A DNA stretch of 64,000 bases from Paracentrotus lividus (lineage: Eukaryota > Echinodermata > Echinoidea > Camarodonta > Echinidae). Location of the stretch: contig CALNVZ010003432.1 in the NCBI GenBank assembly GCA_940671915.1, forward strand, positions 9,145,342 to 9,209,341. Reading direction: 5' to 3'. The notes below the pieces were generated by a model. That model was not told the origin of the DNA. It was given only the letters and a program-made list of their open reading frames with translations, and did no database searches. The translations under genes and the position numbers were made by a program. Shown here piece after piece: positions 22,901 to 64,000 of this stretch. Every line of letters begins with the position of its first letter. Position 1 is the stretch's first letter.

Positions 22901-23480
22901 GGCGCGTATCCAGGATTTTGAACCCCGGGGGCCGATGTGATATTGATTTTGGCGCCCCCAGTGGTGGATCGAGAATATGGTACACCCAATTTTTGCCGTT
23001 GCCAAGGAAAAATATAGTTTTGCATTTCAGTATTTATACAACTATATTATATCGAATCATTCTTCTTTGGGTGAAGTTTTTTTTTCATTTCCTAAATTTT
23101 GCAGTAGCCGCGGAGCGTTTTTGGAAGTGGAGGGCTGAGCCGAAAGTGGGGGGGGGGGGGGCGGGGGCGGGGGGCTGAACAGGCTAAAAAAAAAATCATA
23201 AATCTAAGGTCATTTTCGCGATTTACGGTACACGTTTTCTGAGAAAAGTGGGGGCTGAAGCCCCCAGCCCCCCCCGGATCCACGGCCCCTGTTCAGTTGT
23301 AATGTTATGAGCCAGAGGCAAAAACAAAATGAAAACAGTTTTCGAAGAAAATTTGTATGGTGGTTCGTATATTTTCAGCCTTTTTGTCCTAAATTGTTGG
23401 TCGGGGGGGGGGGGGTCGGGCCCGCACGCCCATTCTGCCCACCCCACCACCGCCTCCCCCCCCCCTGGATCCGCGCCCCG
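22901..23480. repeat. GC-rich repeat ends upstream of the large gene
   Basis: A copy of the 15597-type end (AGGCGCGTATCCAGGATTTT) is followed by CAGTGGTGGATCGAG at 22969, an inverted CCCGGATCCACGGCCCCTG at 23273-23290 and another CCCCTGGATCCGCGCCCC near 23462. The words resemble termini of short inverted-repeat elements. G and C runs make exact limits uncertain. Confidence 0.45.
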
Positions 23481-24120
23481 AAATCAAAGGATGGCCTCAC
23501 TTTTTGATTCCAAGGACTGCGCGTGTCGTATCGAAGGAGGAGGAGGAGGAGCTTGGAGCGATCATGTGTGTTCAATTATGCGATGATCACGGCAAGCATA
23601 ATCATCAGCGCCTATACGTACATGTACATACGAACATTCCTACAGCAGCATCCACTCGAATGCTCGTATCTTTAGTAGAACTTGAAATTAATTTAATTAT
23701 CATCGGCGGCATATTGATCCTGTATGCTCAAGCGCTGTATTGAACATCAACATCTTGTGCTGTTTTACTTCAAATCTCCGTATTAATGTACGCAGTTGGC
23801 TAGTTGGGTTGTATTCGTGCCAGAGATGAGATCGAAATAGGCCTACCGTAATTCACCTGTCGCCTGGTGATCAGTGGTGATGCTATATGACGGTAAACGC
23901 CTTTGCTTAAAAATGCTCAGGGGTATTTCCCGTGCTCATGCATGATGTCTTGATGATGATTGAGGCTGATCTATGTTTGTGATCATTTCTGCATCCATCA
24001 GGCATGGAAGAGGGTCTTCACCGTCACTGTCTTCATTCTTTACAAGATATTAAATATGGATGAAATTAAAATAAAGTATAAAAACTGATCATTAGAACAG
24101 ATAGTTCTAACATTAACAAA

Positions 24121-63572
<39,452 letters not shown>

Positions 63573-63680
63573 GTATTATTATTAACCCATTGCCATGGAA
63601 ACCAGTTGATTTATGTTCTAAGACTAATAGGGGAATGCAACTTTTCAGTAATCTATGGTTTAAAGATTGATAATATGAAC

Positions 63681-63850
63681 ATTTCGTCGGCTGAGAACCA
63701 TATGGGCGCTATTACAGATCAAAGATCTCCGTTGAGAACCAGAATGGTGCTATTACCATTGACTTTGTACAGCAATAGCACCCTTCTGGTTCTTAACGGA
63801 ACATCTTTAAGATGCAATCACGCCCTTCTGGCTCTCAACAGACGATTTCG
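63681..63850. repeat. Double-armed hairpin in intron 24
   Basis: Inner arms CCGTTGAGAACCAGAATGGT (from 63730) and their complement ending near 63803 are enclosed by outer arms, a second copy of the same sequence (GGCTGAGAACCATATGGGCG from 63689) paired with CGCCCTTCTGGCTCTCAACA. It looks like a direct duplication within an inverted repeat. Confidence 0.75.
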
Positions 63851-64000
63851 ACAATTCAATCAAATCAACTGCTCTGGCAATGCTATCATATAAGGAAGTT
63901 AAAGCCTAATTTGAGATGTTGTAGCCAAAATAACTTGGAAAGAATCTGTTAAATTTTGTATACATATTGTTTTATGAACATATAGATGTACCTACATCAA

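Larger units (their letters stand above)
12498..24120. other. Transposon-dense intergenic region
   Basis: No gene is supported across 11.6 kb. From left to right: 5' flank of the sulfotransferase gene, a foldback element (13043-13943), a solo end-like copy GGTGGTATCTCACTTCGC (14641-14710), the nested stack at 15228-22231, an (AG)n run, GC-rich repeat ends (22900-23480), and then the 5' flank of the large coiled-coil gene. Confidence 0.65.

Noticed and set aside
22813..23586. Several 60-120-codon frames, Gly/Pro-rich
   Set aside because: They come from G and C runs in repeat ends just upstream of the large gene.

Overview
The window is eukaryotic and metazoan. Genes are split by AT-rich introns with GT/AG borders, coding sequence is sparse (about 14 kb of 64 kb), and the non-coding DNA is packed with TA-flanked inverted-repeat elements, tRNA-derived SINE pieces and trinucleotide runs. 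The repeat vocabulary and the protein families suggest a marine invertebrate deuterostome, most likely an echinoderm such as a sea urchin. That assignment is an inference from general character, not from a marker gene.

Layout. (1) Bases 3-3887, + strand: the 3' end of a gene whose protein has a DEP-like domain followed by a long acidic, Ser/Thr-rich disordered tail; the last exon shows two frame changes. (2) Bases 3.9-11.3 kb: intergenic, with two inverted blocks of a ~160-bp repeat around an 860-bp inverted-repeat element. (3) Bases 11349-12497, - strand: a single-exon Golgi-type sulfotransferase of the heparan-sulfate 3-O-sulfotransferase-like group. (4) Bases 12.5-24.1 kb: intergenic and dominated by transposons inserted in transposons. 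An element with TTA duplications (15228-22231) holds a GGCGCC-repeat element, which holds a hAT-like element (15953-19416), which holds a TA-flanked element (16814-19059). (5) Bases 24121-63572 and beyond, + strand: one very large gene with 24 exons recognised here. They join without a break into one 10,401-nt frame (3,467 codons).

The large gene starts as a clear homologue of the JAKMIP (Janus kinase and microtubule interacting protein) family: exons 1-3 and 6-8 follow the vertebrate JAKMIP order. It then runs into a 6,657-nt exon coding 2,219 residues of almost continuous coiled coil, and then into proline-rich and further coiled-coil exons. It is several times longer than vertebrate JAKMIPs. 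Three of its exons have decayed tandem copies lying next to them.

The most unusual non-coding signal is a pair of elements 36 kb apart (16814-19059 and 53290-55378). Both are 2.1-2.2 kb, inserted at TA, with TGG(G/A)C..ATTC ends and no recognisable transposase. Each carries its own 14-bp interrupted palindrome again and again: GTCAC-N4-GTGAC seven times in one, GTAAC-N4-GTTAC six times in the other plus one solitary copy elsewhere. In both, the first or last copy sits about 12 bp from a terminus. They look like two divergent branches of one transposon family whose short binding site has changed in step throughout each branch.
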